64,000 bases of DNA from Flavobacterium psychrophilum (GCA_001708385.1 CP012388.1:1116001-1180000), one strand, 5' to 3'; counted from the stretch's first letter, positions 17,286 through 27,256 are shown. Program-made: numbers and translations. Notes: generated from the sequence alone by a model not told the origin.

Positions 17286-19364
17286 ATGAGGAATATAAGC
17301 ATATCTCAGAACTTTAAGCGAAGTGCCCAAAAAGCAATACTCTCAATTATCTTTTTTGTCTTTACCTATATTGTTTTAGTGGTGTTGGCAATAGGATTTA
17401 CCATTGCCTGCGGATACGGAGGAATTATGCTTATTGCACTTAAGCCTTCTTTACTAACACTTATGCTTGGGTTGGGTGCAATAAGTATTGGTTTGCTGAT
17501 ATTGTTTTTCATGGTGAAGTTTATATTCGCCAAAAACACGACCGACCGCTCTAATCTGTTAGAAATAAAAAGAGAGGAAGAGCCAAAACTGTTTGCTTTT
17601 GTTGAGGATATTGTAAACGAAACGGGCACCGATTTCCCTAAGAAAATATACATATCGTCTGAAGTTAATGCGTCTGTATTTTACGATTCCAGTTTTTGGA
17701 GTATGTTTTTACCGGTAAAGAAGAACCTGCATTTGGGTGTAGGACTTATGAACACCGTAACTGTAGATGAGTTTAAGGGTATTGTAGCACACGAATTTGG
17801 ACATTTCTCTCAGCGAAGTATGAAAGTGGGCAGCTATGTGTATAATGTCAATTATATACTTCATAACATGCTGTATGATAATGCATCTTATGATGCCATT
17901 ATTGGCAAGTGGGCTAACCTTAGTGGTTATTTTTCGTTAGCCGCAGTAGTTGGTGTTAAGATTATTAGTGGTATCCAATGGGTGCTTAAGCAGGTATATG
18001 AAGTTGTAAACCTTAATTACCTGGCATTATCACGCGAGATGGAATTCCACGCCGATGAAGTTGCCGCAAATGTAGCGGGATCTCAGGCACTGGCAACCTC
18101 TTTAGTGAGAATGGATCTTGCAGCACATGCCTACAACAACACGCTTAATTTTTACAGCACACTTATAAAAGAAAACAAAAAACCGGATAATATATTCCCA
18201 CAGATGGGCTTTATACTATCATACTGGGGTAATGAATTTAAGCTGCCTGTTGCTAACGGACTTCCGCAGCCTACGCTAACATCTAAAACACGCTTTAATA
18301 AGTCGAAACTTAGTTTTGATGATCAGTGGTCATCGCATCCAAGCGATAAGGATCGCATAAAAAAGCTGGATGAATTAAATATTCCGGTTAAAGCTGCTAA
18401 CACTTCAATCGCAACCGTATTGTTTGCAGATGCTGAAAAAACAGAGCAACGTGTAACAAGCAGGCTTTTTGCAGAAGTACCTTATACAGCGGCAACTACC
18501 GCCCATGCCATTACAGAATTTAAGCCCGATTTCTTAAATAAGATACAAAAGAACACATTTGATAAAAAGTATAACAATTACTTTGACGATCAACCGCTAT
18601 CCTCTGTAAACTTTGACGACCTGCCTGAAATAAGCGCAACTGAAAAAGAACTATTCAGTCAGCAGTCGGTGGACAGTATATATTATTCGATAGGCCTAAA
18701 AAATGATATTGCGACGTTAAACCAGATTGTAAACAAAGAATTTAAAGTAAATTCTTTTGACTATGATGAGCAGCGTTATAAAGCTTCTGATGCTTCGGAA
18801 CTTATACGAAACGCCGAAGCAAAATTAGAAGAAGTAACGTTACAGATAGAACAGCACAACAAGCAGGTATTTGCCTACTATTACCAGGTTGCCAAAAAGG
18901 CGAACCAAAGCGTTACTTATTTAGAGAAGTACAGTAAATATGCCGATTTTGAGAAAGCAATCGAAAAGGAGATAGAGATTTTGACTGCGCTTTACAATTC
19001 GACTTCGTTTACGCGCCATACGTGTTCTTTTGAAATTATAAGAGCGAATATGCAGAAAGTACATCAGTGCGAAGAATCCTTCAAAGCGTCTTTAAGAACG
19101 CTCCTTGAAAATGAAGCACAAACCAAAACTCTTGACGAAGAAACGAAAGAGATCTTTACAAAGTATGTAACTTCAGAGCTGGTGTACTTTAGCAACGAAA
19201 CCTATAACGAGGAAGCACTCGGACTTTTATTTGACAGTATGAGCCTGTACAATAACGCACTTAACGACATATTATTTATGTACAAAAAAGAGTTTCTTGA
19301 CTTTCAGGCATCGCTAACAGAAAGTAAAGTAGTAACTATTGATGAAAAGCAAATTTTAAATTAA
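17286..19364 (+). CDS. M48-family membrane zinc metalloprotease
   Basis: A 692-residue protein. Two N-terminal transmembrane helices (residues about 18-80) precede the peptidase domain. The zinc motif HEFGH is at residues 169-173 (IVAHEFGHFSQRSM) and the third ligand region is SREMEFHADEVAANVAGS. The C-terminal 300 residues are helical and charged and are longer than in HtpX (about 290 residues in all), so this is a large Bacteroidetes M48 subtype. Likely role: membrane or envelope protein quality control; substrates unknown. It starts 18 bases after the methyltransferase stop. Confidence 0.88.
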   Translation: MRNISISQNFKRSAQKAILSIIFFVFTYIVLVVLAIGFTIACGYGGIMLIALKPSLLTLMLGLGAISIGLLILFFMVKFIFAKNTTDRSNLLEIKREEEPKLFAFVEDIVNETGTDFPKKIYISSEVNASVFYDSSFWSMFLPVKKNLHLGVGLMNTVTVDEFKGIVAHEFGHFSQRSMKVGSYVYNVNYILHNMLYDNASYDAIIGKWANLSGYFSLAAVVGVKIISGIQWVLKQVYEVVNLNYLALSREMEFHADEVAANVAGSQALATSLVRMDLAAHAYNNTLNFYSTLIKENKKPDNIFPQMGFILSYWGNEFKLPVANGLPQPTLTSKTRFNKSKLSFDDQWSSHPSDKDRIKKLDELNIPVKAANTSIATVLFADAEKTEQRVTSRLFAEVPYTAATTAHAITEFKPDFLNKIQKNTFDKKYNNYFDDQPLSSVNFDDLPEISATEKELFSQQSVDSIYYSIGLKNDIATLNQIVNKEFKVNSFDYDEQRYKASDASELIRNAEAKLEEVTLQIEQHNKQVFAYYYQVAKKANQSVTYLEKYSKYADFEKAIEKEIEILTALYNSTSFTRHTCSFEIIRANMQKVHQCEESFKASLRTLLENEAQTKTLDEETKEIFTKYVTSELVYFSNETYNEEALGLLFDSMSLYNNALNDILFMYKKEFLDFQASLTESKVVTIDEKQILN

Positions 19365-19398
19365 AATCTGCATTTGTTATAAATGCAAAACTGACGAG

Positions 19399-19908
19399 AT
19401 GAAATCCTTTTATTTTTTAATTGCCCTTATTACTTTTTCGGCGAATGCCCAGCAAAATGAAGCTATTGACTGGAATGAAGCACGCATTAACGGAAAGCTG
19501 GAACTGACGATATCTAAACGTGACTTTGAAGCTATCTACAAAAAGGCAGATAGCATTGTTACACCAAACTATGAAGACATATGTGGCAGCGATGAAGACA
19601 GCAGGTTTCAATACTACCATTACAAAGGTTTGCAGTACGAGCTTGATAATGGCATTATGAATTTCAGGCAGATAACATTCGGTAAAAAGAACCCAATGTT
19701 TTTTACCTACAAAGGTCAGCGATTGGATGGCTCCACAAAAATGGATGATTTTGCAAAGCTGTTTCCTGAGTCTGCAAAAACTGGCGAAAAGGATCAAAAA
19801 GAAATTTATATCGTGCTGGCATCGTCAGACATTATGGATGATAGCAGCTGGAGGTTTACCTTTAGAAACGGTGTACTTGCAGCTATAGAATGCTTTTTTC
19901 CCTGCTAA
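19399..19908 (+). CDS. Small secreted protein of unknown function
   Basis: 169 residues with a signal peptide (MKSFYFLIALITFSANAQQ). The mature part of about 150 residues has three cysteines (CGSDED, ECFFPC) and no family I recognise; a motif like GKKNPMFFTYKGQRLDGST suggests a small beta-rich domain. Its stop overlaps the cupin start as TAATG, so the two are translated together. Confidence 0.65.
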   Translation: MKSFYFLIALITFSANAQQNEAIDWNEARINGKLELTISKRDFEAIYKKADSIVTPNYEDICGSDEDSRFQYYHYKGLQYELDNGIMNFRQITFGKKNPMFFTYKGQRLDGSTKMDDFAKLFPESAKTGEKDQKEIYIVLASSDIMDDSSWRFTFRNGVLAAIECFFPC

Positions 19909-20456
19909 TGGCAGAACCCCAAACATATTACAATCCGCTTAATGGAGAATATACGAAGATACTTGAATCTTCGGCAGATACCAATGGCGAATATTCATTG
20001 CTTGAAGTATCGCTAATGCCGGGAGGTAGAAACCCGCCGCATTACCATACGCGTTTTACCGAAGAATTTATTGCTGTTAAAGGCCGCCTTGGATTACTTT
20101 ACGATAAGGAAACGGTTTACCTTGAACCGGGGCAAAATAAACTGGTACCTATTGGTATTGAACACCGCTTTTTTAACGACGGAAAAGCCCCCATCCTATT
20201 CAGGATCATTTTACGTAGTGGACAGCCCGGTTTTGAGAACTTTATTAAAGGCCTGTTCGGTTTGGTTAATGATGGCAAGACCACAAAAAGCATGATGCCT
20301 TTAAATCCGCTTTACGGCGCAGCACTGCTACATTGGGGTGATACACAGTTAAAGAATACCTACTTCCGTATTTTTAGCCCGTTTGCCAAACTGGCTTACT
20401 GGTTCTCCAGGAAAACAGGCTTAGAAAAAAAACTGCTTGACAAGTATTGCAAATAG
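19908..20456 (+). CDS. Cupin-domain protein
   Basis: 182 residues. The start at 19908 (MAEPQTYYNPLNGEY) overlaps the upstream stop by one base and is better than the earlier ATG at 19890, which would run inside the previous gene. The cupin motifs are present: PPHYHTRFTEEFIAVKGRLG (two histidines and a glutamate as metal ligands) and PIGIEHRFFNDG. The C-terminus (about 70 residues) has a hydrophobic helix near FSPFAKLAYWFSRKTG. Substrate unknown; possibly a small-molecule isomerase or a sensor. Confidence 0.78.
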   Translation: MAEPQTYYNPLNGEYTKILESSADTNGEYSLLEVSLMPGGRNPPHYHTRFTEEFIAVKGRLGLLYDKETVYLEPGQNKLVPIGIEHRFFNDGKAPILFRIILRSGQPGFENFIKGLFGLVNDGKTTKSMMPLNPLYGAALLHWGDTQLKNTYFRIFSPFAKLAYWFSRKTGLEKKLLDKYCK

Positions 20457-20557
20457 CTGTCTAACTATCGGTTATGAAACAATAGAATTATTCTATGCTG
20501 CGTTTTGTTATTGATAAAAATAATCACTAATTTTAAGCCTATAGTTACAGGCAATAT

Positions 20558-22780
20558 ATGATTGAGATAGATACAGAACAGGAAAACAAGGCGATTGCCA
20601 AAGAATACAAGGAATTACTCCGCATCAGTTACCAGACACTTAGTGAAGACGATAAAAAGCTTATACGAAAAGCTTTTGACGTTGCTGTGGATGCGCATAA
20701 AGACCAGCGAAGAAAATCGGGCGAAGCCTACATCTTCCACCCTATTGCCGTAGCTAAAATTGTAGCTTCGGAAATTGGGCTTGGTGCCACTTCTATTGCC
20801 TCTGCCCTGCTGCATGATGTTGTTGAAGATACCGATATTACCGTTGAGGATATAGAACGTATGTTTAATCCTAAAATAGCGCAGATCGTTGAAGGCCTTA
20901 CCAAAATAGCACAGGTTAAGACCGATCAGGAAATATCGATGCAGGCAGAGAATTTCCGTAAAATGCTGCTTACCCTTAACGACGATGTTAGGGTTATCCT
21001 GATCAAGATTGCCGACAGGCTGCACAACATGCAGACTATGGGATCTATGGCCGAATACAAACAGGCTAAAATAGCATCTGAAACACTATATATCTATGCA
21101 CCACTGGCACACCGCCTGGGGCTTTACAACATAAAGAACGAACTGGAAGACCTTGGACTAAAATATACAGAGCCCGCAGTGTATAATGACATTGTGAGCA
21201 AGATGAAGGAAACCAAGGAAGAACAGGATGCTTATATCAAGGCAATATCTGATGTTTTGCAGTCGTCCCTCGATGCCGAAGGTATTGAATACACTATTAA
21301 AGGCAGGCCAAAGTCGATCTATTCTATTCGCAGGAAAATGCTTGCACAGAACGTTACGTTTGACGAGGTGTATGATAAGTTTGCCCTTCGTATTATTTAT
21401 AATTCAGACCAGCATGACGAGAAATTCGTTGCCTGGAAGATATATTCTATTGTAACCGACCATTACCGACCAAGCCCAAGCCGATTAAGGGACTGGATAT
21501 CATCGCCTAAATCTACAGGATATGAGGCGCTGCACATTACTGTTATGGGGCCGAAAGGGCGTTGGGTAGAAATTCAGGTTCGGAGCGAGCGCATGGACGA
21601 GGTTGCCGAAAAAGGTTACGCTGCCCACTACAAATACAAACAGGGAGGTGCCGGCGAAGAGCACGGACTTGAAACATGGCTTAACCTGCTTAAGGAAGCC
21701 CTGGAAAACACCTCGGGCAATGCCGTAGATTTTGTTGAAGATTTTAAGTTGAACCTTTATGCGAAAGAGATTTACGTGTTTACACCGAAAGGAGAAATAA
21801 AATCGCTACCAAAAGGTGCTACATCACTGGATTTTGCTTTCAGCATTCACTCAGAGATCGGCGTAAAAACAAGGGGAACAAGGGTTAACGGAAAATTAGT
21901 GCCGTTGAACCATGTGCTTAATAGTGGCGACCAGGTAGAGGTTATAACATCGGCAAACCAAAAACCAAACCCGCACTGGCTGGATTATGTTACTACAGCA
22001 CGTGCCAAGAATAAGATAAAGAATGTTCTTAACGAGAGCACCAAAAAAATTGCCGACGATGGTAAGGAGCTGCTTACACGTAAGCTTCGCCACCTGAAAA
22101 TTACGTTGAGTGAAACCGTAGTTAACGAACTGGTAAATTACTTTAAGCTAAAAACCAGCCTTGACCTTTTTTACCGTGTTGGCGTAGGGACTATAGACAA
22201 TCAGCAGCTTAAGGACTACGCAGCCCTTAAGAGCAATACGTTTATGAACTTCTTTAAGAACAAGATTAAACGTACGCCAAATGTTCCGCAAGAGCAGATT
22301 CAGAAAGAAGAAATAAGCCGTAATTATGACCTGCTTGTATTTGGTAAGAACGAAGACAAGCTTGACTACAAATTATCAAACTGCTGCAACCCTATTCCCG
22401 GAGATGATGTTTTTGGTTTTATCACCATAAATGAAGGAATCAAGGTTCACAAAAGGGATTGCCCTAATGCCATAAGGCTTCAAAGCAACTATGCGTACCG
22501 CATTATGCCCGCTAAATGGATAGATTCATCGCAGGAAGAATTTAAGGCTACACTAAAAATAACAGGAATGGATATACTTGGACTTACAAACGAGCTTACC
22601 AAGGTAATATCCAGCAATATGCACGTTAATATACAGAGTATATCGCTTAGTGGTAATGCCGGTATTTTTAATGGACAGGTAACCGTGGTGGTACAGAACA
22701 ACACCATTCTTAAAAAACTTATAGACAACATTAAAAAAATTGAGGGCATAGATAAAGTGACGAGGATTCATAACAATTAA
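20558..22780 (+). CDS. Bifunctional (p)ppGpp synthetase/hydrolase (Rel/SpoT)
   Basis: A 740-residue long RSH enzyme controlling the stringent response. The HD hydrolase domain is intact (His61; His86-Asp87 in LLHDVVEDT), so it should degrade as well as make (p)ppGpp. The synthetase domain follows, with GRPKSIYSIRRKM and DWISSPKSTGYEALHITVMG. Then come a TGS domain (EIYVFTPKGEIKSLPKGAT), the zinc-finger-like region LSNCCNPIPGDDVFGFI, and a C-terminal ACT domain. Length and order are those of the family. It begins a run with a small membrane protein gene, fur and purA. Confidence 0.96.
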   Translation: MIEIDTEQENKAIAKEYKELLRISYQTLSEDDKKLIRKAFDVAVDAHKDQRRKSGEAYIFHPIAVAKIVASEIGLGATSIASALLHDVVEDTDITVEDIERMFNPKIAQIVEGLTKIAQVKTDQEISMQAENFRKMLLTLNDDVRVILIKIADRLHNMQTMGSMAEYKQAKIASETLYIYAPLAHRLGLYNIKNELEDLGLKYTEPAVYNDIVSKMKETKEEQDAYIKAISDVLQSSLDAEGIEYTIKGRPKSIYSIRRKMLAQNVTFDEVYDKFALRIIYNSDQHDEKFVAWKIYSIVTDHYRPSPSRLRDWISSPKSTGYEALHITVMGPKGRWVEIQVRSERMDEVAEKGYAAHYKYKQGGAGEEHGLETWLNLLKEALENTSGNAVDFVEDFKLNLYAKEIYVFTPKGEIKSLPKGATSLDFAFSIHSEIGVKTRGTRVNGKLVPLNHVLNSGDQVEVITSANQKPNPHWLDYVTTARAKNKIKNVLNESTKKIADDGKELLTRKLRHLKITLSETVVNELVNYFKLKTSLDLFYRVGVGTIDNQQLKDYAALKSNTFMNFFKNKIKRTPNVPQEQIQKEEISRNYDLLVFGKNEDKLDYKLSNCCNPIPGDDVFGFITINEGIKVHKRDCPNAIRLQSNYAYRIMPAKWIDSSQEEFKATLKITGMDILGLTNELTKVISSNMHVNIQSISLSGNAGIFNGQVTVVVQNNTILKKLIDNIKKIEGIDKVTRIHNN

Positions 22781-22782
22781 AA

Positions 22783-23325
22783 ATGAACAGCCGTTTTTTA
22801 ATACATAAAGCGAAATATATATTTGCGATAACTGCAAGCTTAACATTTACATTAGCTGGCATACTTTTTGACACAAAATTGGGCTGGCTTCTAACTATAT
22901 TTTTCGGAATATGCAGTTCTTTGTTTATATACATGTTTTTAAATCCTAGGAAAAAGGATACACTATATGCACTATATGACGAAATGTTCTTATTGCAGGA
23001 TGAAGTGGGAACTGTGCAATACTACAATTGGGGATTTTATAACAGTAGTCAGAAGACTAAATTCTATTGGAACAAAATACATGCTATAACCGCATTTAAA
23101 AGAAATCTTATAACAGCGGAGGAAATATACCTTAGCATCGAACAGGAATTTGATGTTTTAATTGTAAGCGAATTTTCTACAGAATGGGATAGATTTAAAC
23201 AGGAAATCGCAAATCGGTTTGATACTGAAGACCCTGAGTGGTTTGAAAAAATGGCAAGCCATGCATTTGAAGATGACGAAATAATACTTTATAAAAAACA
23301 GATGGCAAACAAATCTTTCACTTAA
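22783..23325 (+). CDS. Small membrane protein of unknown function
   Basis: 180 residues, starting two bases after the rel stop, so almost certainly cotranscribed with it. Two adjacent transmembrane helices (residues about 10-50: IFAITASLTFTLAGILF and LLTIFFGICSSLFIYMFL) are followed by a soluble domain with FYWNKIHAITAFKRNLITAE and EFDVLIVSEFSTEWDRF. The layout is like small membrane proteins with a PH-like domain, but I do not recognise a family. The gene is more AT-rich than rel. Confidence 0.68.
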   Translation: MNSRFLIHKAKYIFAITASLTFTLAGILFDTKLGWLLTIFFGICSSLFIYMFLNPRKKDTLYALYDEMFLLQDEVGTVQYYNWGFYNSSQKTKFYWNKIHAITAFKRNLITAEEIYLSIEQEFDVLIVSEFSTEWDRFKQEIANRFDTEDPEWFEKMASHAFEDDEIILYKKQMANKSFT

Positions 23326-23337
23326 CGAAAATTAGAT

Positions 23338-23345
23338 TATCTTTG
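23338..23345 (+). promoter_or_regulatory. -7 promoter element for fur
   Basis: TATCTTTG matches TAnnTTTG exactly, 19 bases before the fur ATG. The -33 region has no perfect TTG. Confidence 0.5.
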
Positions 23346-23364
23346 CACCATCGATACAAAAACC

Positions 23365-23850
23365 ATGGAAAATAATAAAAACCAGGACATTGTAAAAAAT
23401 GTTTTTACAAAGTTTCTTGAAGATAAAGGCCACAGGAAAACTCCTGAGCGCTATGCTATACTTCAGGAAATATATGACAGCACAGAACATTTTGACATTG
23501 AATCGCTGTACATAAAGATGAAAAATAAAAACTATCGTGTAAGCCGTGCTACACTGTACAACACGATAGAGCTGCTTTTAGAATGCGGCCTGGTAAGAAG
23601 GCACCAGTTTGGCCAGAACCAGAGCCACTACGAGAAATCGTACTTTGACAAGCAGCACGACCATATTATCATGACAGACACAGGAGAAGTTATTGAGTTT
23701 TGCGACCCAAGGATACAATCTATTAAAAAAACGATAGAAGAGATTTTTGGCATTGAAATTCACAACCATTCTTTATACCTTTACGGCCATAAAAAACAAC
23801 CTGTAGCAGAAACAGAACCGGTAGCGGAGCAGCCTGTTGCAGAAAATTAA
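23365..23850 (+). CDS. Fur-family metal-dependent transcriptional regulator
   Basis: A 161-residue Fur/PerR-type regulator. The winged-helix region is [20 protein letters not shown] and [20 protein letters not shown], followed by the dimerisation domain with the metal-site HDH (His98, His100) in [17 protein letters not shown]. It lacks the CxxC structural zinc motifs, and its C-terminus is a low-complexity tail rich in PVAE repeats. Whether it senses iron, zinc or peroxide cannot be decided from sequence. A terminator follows, then purA. Confidence 0.9.
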   Translation: MENNKNQDIVKNVFTKFLEDKGHRKTPERYAILQEIYDSTEHFDIESLYIKMKNKNYRVSRATLYNTIELLLECGLVRRHQFGQNQSHYEKSYFDKQHDHIIMTDTGEVIEFCDPRIQSIKKTIEEIFGIEIHNHSLYLYGHKKQPVAETEPVAEQPVAEN

Positions 23851-23876
23851 TAAAGGGCTCGTTTAAAGAAACGACA

Positions 23877-23910
23877 AACCAACCCTGAAAAGGATTGGTT
23901 TTTATTTTTA
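23877..23910 (+). terminator. Rho-independent terminator after fur
   Basis: Arms AACCAACCC and GGATTGGTT (one A-C mismatch) with a six-base loop, followed by a T-rich run. Confidence 0.7.
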
Positions 23911-23959
23911 TAGATTATCCGAAAAACAATTAGTTCAATATAACAAACAAATAAAAGGA

Positions 23960-25231
23960 ATGACCGTAGATTTGCTGCTTGGATTACAGTGGGGCGACGA
24001 AGGCAAAGGAAAGATCGTTGACGTACTCACCTCTAAATATGATATCATTGCCCGTTTCCAGGGCGGACCAAACGCTGGCCACACACTGGAATTTGACGGA
24101 ATTAAACACGTTTTAAGAACTATACCTTCCGGTATATTCCACAAAAACTCAGTAAATATCATCGGTAACGGTGTTGTTATGGATCCGGTTGTTTTCCAGA
24201 AAGAGATTGAAGGACTTGAAAAATTCAACATTGATATTCAGTCTCGTCTCTTTATTTCGAGAAAAGCACACCTAATCCTGCCTACCCACAGACTTTTGGA
24301 TGCTGCATCTGAAGCGTCTAAAGGAAAGGCTAAAATTGGTTCTACCCTTAAAGGTATTGGCCCAACATATATGGACAAAACCGGAAGGAACGGTCTTCGT
24401 GTAGGTGATATAGAACTTGAAAACTTTGAAGAACTTTACCGCCACCTTGCTGATAAGCACCAGGCCATGATAGACTTCTACAACGTAGAGCTTGAATATG
24501 ACCTTGCTGAACTTGAAGCAGAATTCTTTGCTGCGGTTAAAGAACTTAAGAAACTTAAATTTATTGATAGCGAAGAGTACCTTAACAAAGCTATGAAAGA
24601 AGGAAAAACGATACTTGCCGAAGGTGCGCAGGGATCACTTCTTGATATTGACTTTGGTACTTATCCGTTTGTTACCTCTTCTAACACTACTGCTGCCGGA
24701 GCCTGTACAGGTTTAGGCATTGCACCAAACAGGGTTAAAGATGTATTTGGTATCTTTAAAGCATATACTACACGTGTTGGTAGCGGGCCTTTCCCTACAG
24801 AACTATTCGATCAGGATGGGGAAACTATGGCACGCGTTGGTAACGAATTTGGTTCGGTTACAGGCCGTGCAAGACGTTGCGGATGGTTAGACCTTGTTGC
24901 GCTTAAATATGCAGTTCAGGTTAACGGTGTAACACAGCTTTATATGATGAAAGGTGACGTACTTTCAGGATTCGATACCCTTAAAATATGTACATCTTAC
25001 AAATATAAAGGTGAAGAAATAAACCACCTGCCTTACAATATTGAACCGGAGAATGTAACTCCTGTTTTTGTTGAGAAAAAAGGATGGGCGGCAGATCTTA
25101 CAGGTATGACAACGTATGAAGAGCTTCCTGTAGAACTTAAAGAATACATTGAATTTATTGAAAAAGAAGTGGAAGTGCCTATCAAAGTTATCTCTGTAGG
25201 CCCGGACAGGACTCAGACAATATTAAAATAA
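23960..25231 (+). CDS. purA: Adenylosuccinate synthetase
   Basis: 423 residues, the usual length. It joins IMP and aspartate using GTP, the first committed step to AMP. The N-terminal signature GLQWGDEGKGK (residues 8-18), NAGHTLEFDG, GPTYMDKTGRNGLRVGD, and the GTP-site region GAQGSLLDIDFGTYPFVTSS are all present. It lies downstream of fur, separated by a terminator, and is followed by its own terminator, so it is probably monocistronic. Confidence 0.97.
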   Translation: MTVDLLLGLQWGDEGKGKIVDVLTSKYDIIARFQGGPNAGHTLEFDGIKHVLRTIPSGIFHKNSVNIIGNGVVMDPVVFQKEIEGLEKFNIDIQSRLFISRKAHLILPTHRLLDAASEASKGKAKIGSTLKGIGPTYMDKTGRNGLRVGDIELENFEELYRHLADKHQAMIDFYNVELEYDLAELEAEFFAAVKELKKLKFIDSEEYLNKAMKEGKTILAEGAQGSLLDIDFGTYPFVTSSNTTAAGACTGLGIAPNRVKDVFGIFKAYTTRVGSGPFPTELFDQDGETMARVGNEFGSVTGRARRCGWLDLVALKYAVQVNGVTQLYMMKGDVLSGFDTLKICTSYKYKGEEINHLPYNIEPENVTPVFVEKKGWAADLTGMTTYEELPVELKEYIEFIEKEVEVPIKVISVGPDRTQTILK

Positions 25232-25236
25232 TACTA

Positions 25237-25268
25237 AAGCCGCTTGAAAGAGCGGCTTTTTTTTATCC
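25237..25268 (+). terminator. Rho-independent terminator after purA
   Basis: Arms AAGCCGCT and AGCGGCTT separated by a short TGAA-type loop, then a run of eight or more T. Confidence 0.85.
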
Positions 25269-25325
25269 CCCTGGCTAAAGCTATTTAATTGCAAATCATT
25301 CGCACCCCTGGCTAAAGCCAGTGGC
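25268..25325. repeat. Intergenic palindromic repeat, two partial copies
   Basis: CCCCTGGCTAAAGC occurs at 25268-25281 and again at 25305-25318. The second copy is complete and forms a hairpin CTGGC-TAAA-GCCAG (25308-25321). It sits in the 270-base gap between purA and the OstA-like gene; the rest of that gap holds nothing I can support besides the -7 element at 25478. It resembles a dispersed REP-like unit, but only a genome-wide count can show that. Confidence 0.55.
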
Positions 25326-25477
25326 AAAACATAAAGTGCTCCAATATATACCGGTCTTACTTCGAAATGAGTCACCTCTAACATTAGTTAGGAAATAATT
25401 TAACAAACAAATTTTAACTGTTGATATGTTTTAACCTTACAATAAAACGCGGCACACCTATTGTTATAGTTTTTACG

Positions 25478-25485
25478 TAAATTTG
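25478..25485 (+). promoter_or_regulatory. -7 promoter element for the OstA-like gene
   Basis: TAAATTTG matches TAnnTTTG exactly, 17 bases ahead of the TTG start. A TTG at 25461 is too close (14 bases) to be a standard -33 element. Confidence 0.45.
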
Positions 25486-25502
25486 TTTCAAATTTTTAAA
25501 AA

Positions 25503-27164
25503 TTGAAAAAGCTTCTTTTCTTACTTATATCTTTCAGCTTCCTTTACAGCCCTATTACATTGGCGCAGCAGGGGAAAAAGCAGATCATCATAGAGCACGC
25601 CGATTTTACCGACAGAGATCAGACTGAGGTACCTGATGCTGTTGTGCTTACAGGTAATGTAAGGGTACTGCACGACGGTATTAAAATGAACTGTAACAAA
25701 GCCTACTACTTTACAAAAGAGAATTATATAAAACTTTTTGGAAGCGTAAAAATGAACCAAGGCGACAGTCTTTTTATGGATGGACGCTATGCTGAATATA
25801 ACGGCGACAGGAAATTTGCTTATGCTACAGGTGATGTAGTTATGCGCTCTCCTGAAATGAGGCTTACTACAGACACTATAAATTTCGACAGAAATATACA
25901 ACAAGCCTATTACAGAACTTACGGTACTATTGTAAACGGGCAAAACACACTGAAAAGTAAATCGGGTAGATATATCGTTGCCGAAAAGAAATATGAGTTC
26001 AGGACTGCGGTAACATTGACTAATCCGCAATATGTATTGAAATCCAATCATTTGGATTATTATACCAATTCGGGTCACGCCTATGTATTTGGACCGACAA
26101 CCATAACAAGCAAGGAGGATCTTATTTATACCGAAAAAGGTTTTTACGACACTAAAAAAGACCTTGCCCATTTGCTCACCAACTCGTATATAAAATACGG
26201 CACACGGGTTATTAAAGGCGACAGCCTCTATTACAACAAACCAAAGAATTATTCTTCGGCCACAAACAATGTAAAGATTACCGATTCGATTAATAAATAT
26301 GTTGCCAAGAGCCATTATGCAGAGATCTATCGTTTTGCAGAGTCGGATTCACTTATCATGACAAAGCATGCTGTAGCGATGACATTGGTGGAAACAGATA
26401 CCTTATATACCCATGCAAAGCGTATGGTGATAACGGGAAAACCGGGACAAAGGATCGTGAGAGGTTTTAACGATGCCCGTTTCTACAAAGTAGATATGAG
26501 TGGTAAGTGTGACTCTATACATTCTGACGAAGCGAAAGGACTCACTAAGCTTATCAAGCGTCCCGTAGTCTGGAACGGCGATAGTCAGCTTACAGGTGAT
26601 ATTATCCATATTATATCGAACAGCAAAACCGAACAGATAGATTCTCTTAAAGTACTTACAAATGCTTTTATTATTCAGAAAGATACTATCGGTACCGGTT
26701 ACAACCAGGTGAAAGGTAAGAACCTCTACGGTAAATTCCGGGATAACAAACTATATCAGGTAGATCTAATCGGTAATGCCGAAAAGATATTCTATATGTA
26801 TGATAAAGGCGAGCTCTTTGGAATAGACAAAGGAAAAGGAAGCAGTATACGCCTTGAAATAGAAGACAATAAAATTACCACAGCGACACTTTTCAGGAAA
26901 ACAGAAAGTGAAATATACCCTGATAAAGATTTCCCGGAAAGCATCCGGAAGTTTAGGGGGTTTGTTTGGCGGGGCGATGAAATGATTAAGAATCAGGATG
27001 ACATTTTTCCGCAGGAAGAAAAAGACCTGCATGAAAAAATACTGCAGAGAACCAGAAACAAAAGCAAGAAGGCAGACACTCCTATGGAGCCGCTCAAGCA
27101 AACACTGGATTACGACAAGAACAATCCGCAGCCTAAGCCTAAACCGGTTGCCGAAGAGAAATAG
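25503..27164 (+). CDS. OstA/LptA-like LPS transport protein
   Basis: 553 residues with TTG start and signal peptide (LLFLLISFSFLYSPITLAQ). It consists of repeated OstA/LptA-type beta-jellyroll units, seen as PDAVVLTGNVRVLHDGIKM, YIKLFGSVKMNQGDSLFMDG and FAYATGDVVMRSPEMRLTTD. LptA-type proteins bridge the periplasm and carry LPS to the outer membrane. At 553 residues it is much longer than E. coli LptA (about 185), as is usual for Bacteroidetes OstA-like proteins. The C-terminus is a charged Lys/Pro-rich tail. Confidence 0.85.
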   Translation: MKKLLFLLISFSFLYSPITLAQQGKKQIIIEHADFTDRDQTEVPDAVVLTGNVRVLHDGIKMNCNKAYYFTKENYIKLFGSVKMNQGDSLFMDGRYAEYNGDRKFAYATGDVVMRSPEMRLTTDTINFDRNIQQAYYRTYGTIVNGQNTLKSKSGRYIVAEKKYEFRTAVTLTNPQYVLKSNHLDYYTNSGHAYVFGPTTITSKEDLIYTEKGFYDTKKDLAHLLTNSYIKYGTRVIKGDSLYYNKPKNYSSATNNVKITDSINKYVAKSHYAEIYRFAESDSLIMTKHAVAMTLVETDTLYTHAKRMVITGKPGQRIVRGFNDARFYKVDMSGKCDSIHSDEAKGLTKLIKRPVVWNGDSQLTGDIIHIISNSKTEQIDSLKVLTNAFIIQKDTIGTGYNQVKGKNLYGKFRDNKLYQVDLIGNAEKIFYMYDKGELFGIDKGKGSSIRLEIEDNKITTATLFRKTESEIYPDKDFPESIRKFRGFVWRGDEMIKNQDDIFPQEEKDLHEKILQRTRNKSKKADTPMEPLKQTLDYDKNNPQPKPKPVAEEK

Positions 27165-27256
27165 TTTTAGTTTACAACAAAAAGAGGTTCTCCTTAAGAA
27201 TGACAATTTTAGGTCATCTAGTCACGGAAAAGACGATCTCTACTATAGCATACACA

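Noticed and set aside
19369..19387. Hairpin TGCATTT-GTTAT-AAATGCA before the small secreted protein gene as a terminator
   Set aside because: Weak stem, no T-run in the needed direction; the gene order looks like a run-on operon.
25521..26315. Long antisense frame opposite the OstA-like gene
   Set aside because: It is mirrored by a strongly supported gene with clear LptA-type repeats; the antisense translation is cysteine-rich low-quality sequence with no recognisable domain.
27200..27256. Longer aminotransferase start at 27200
   Set aside because: The extra residues have no family match and would start on an upstream codon; the ATG at 27257 fits the family start MxxDFLKYQAQTSPYPLG.
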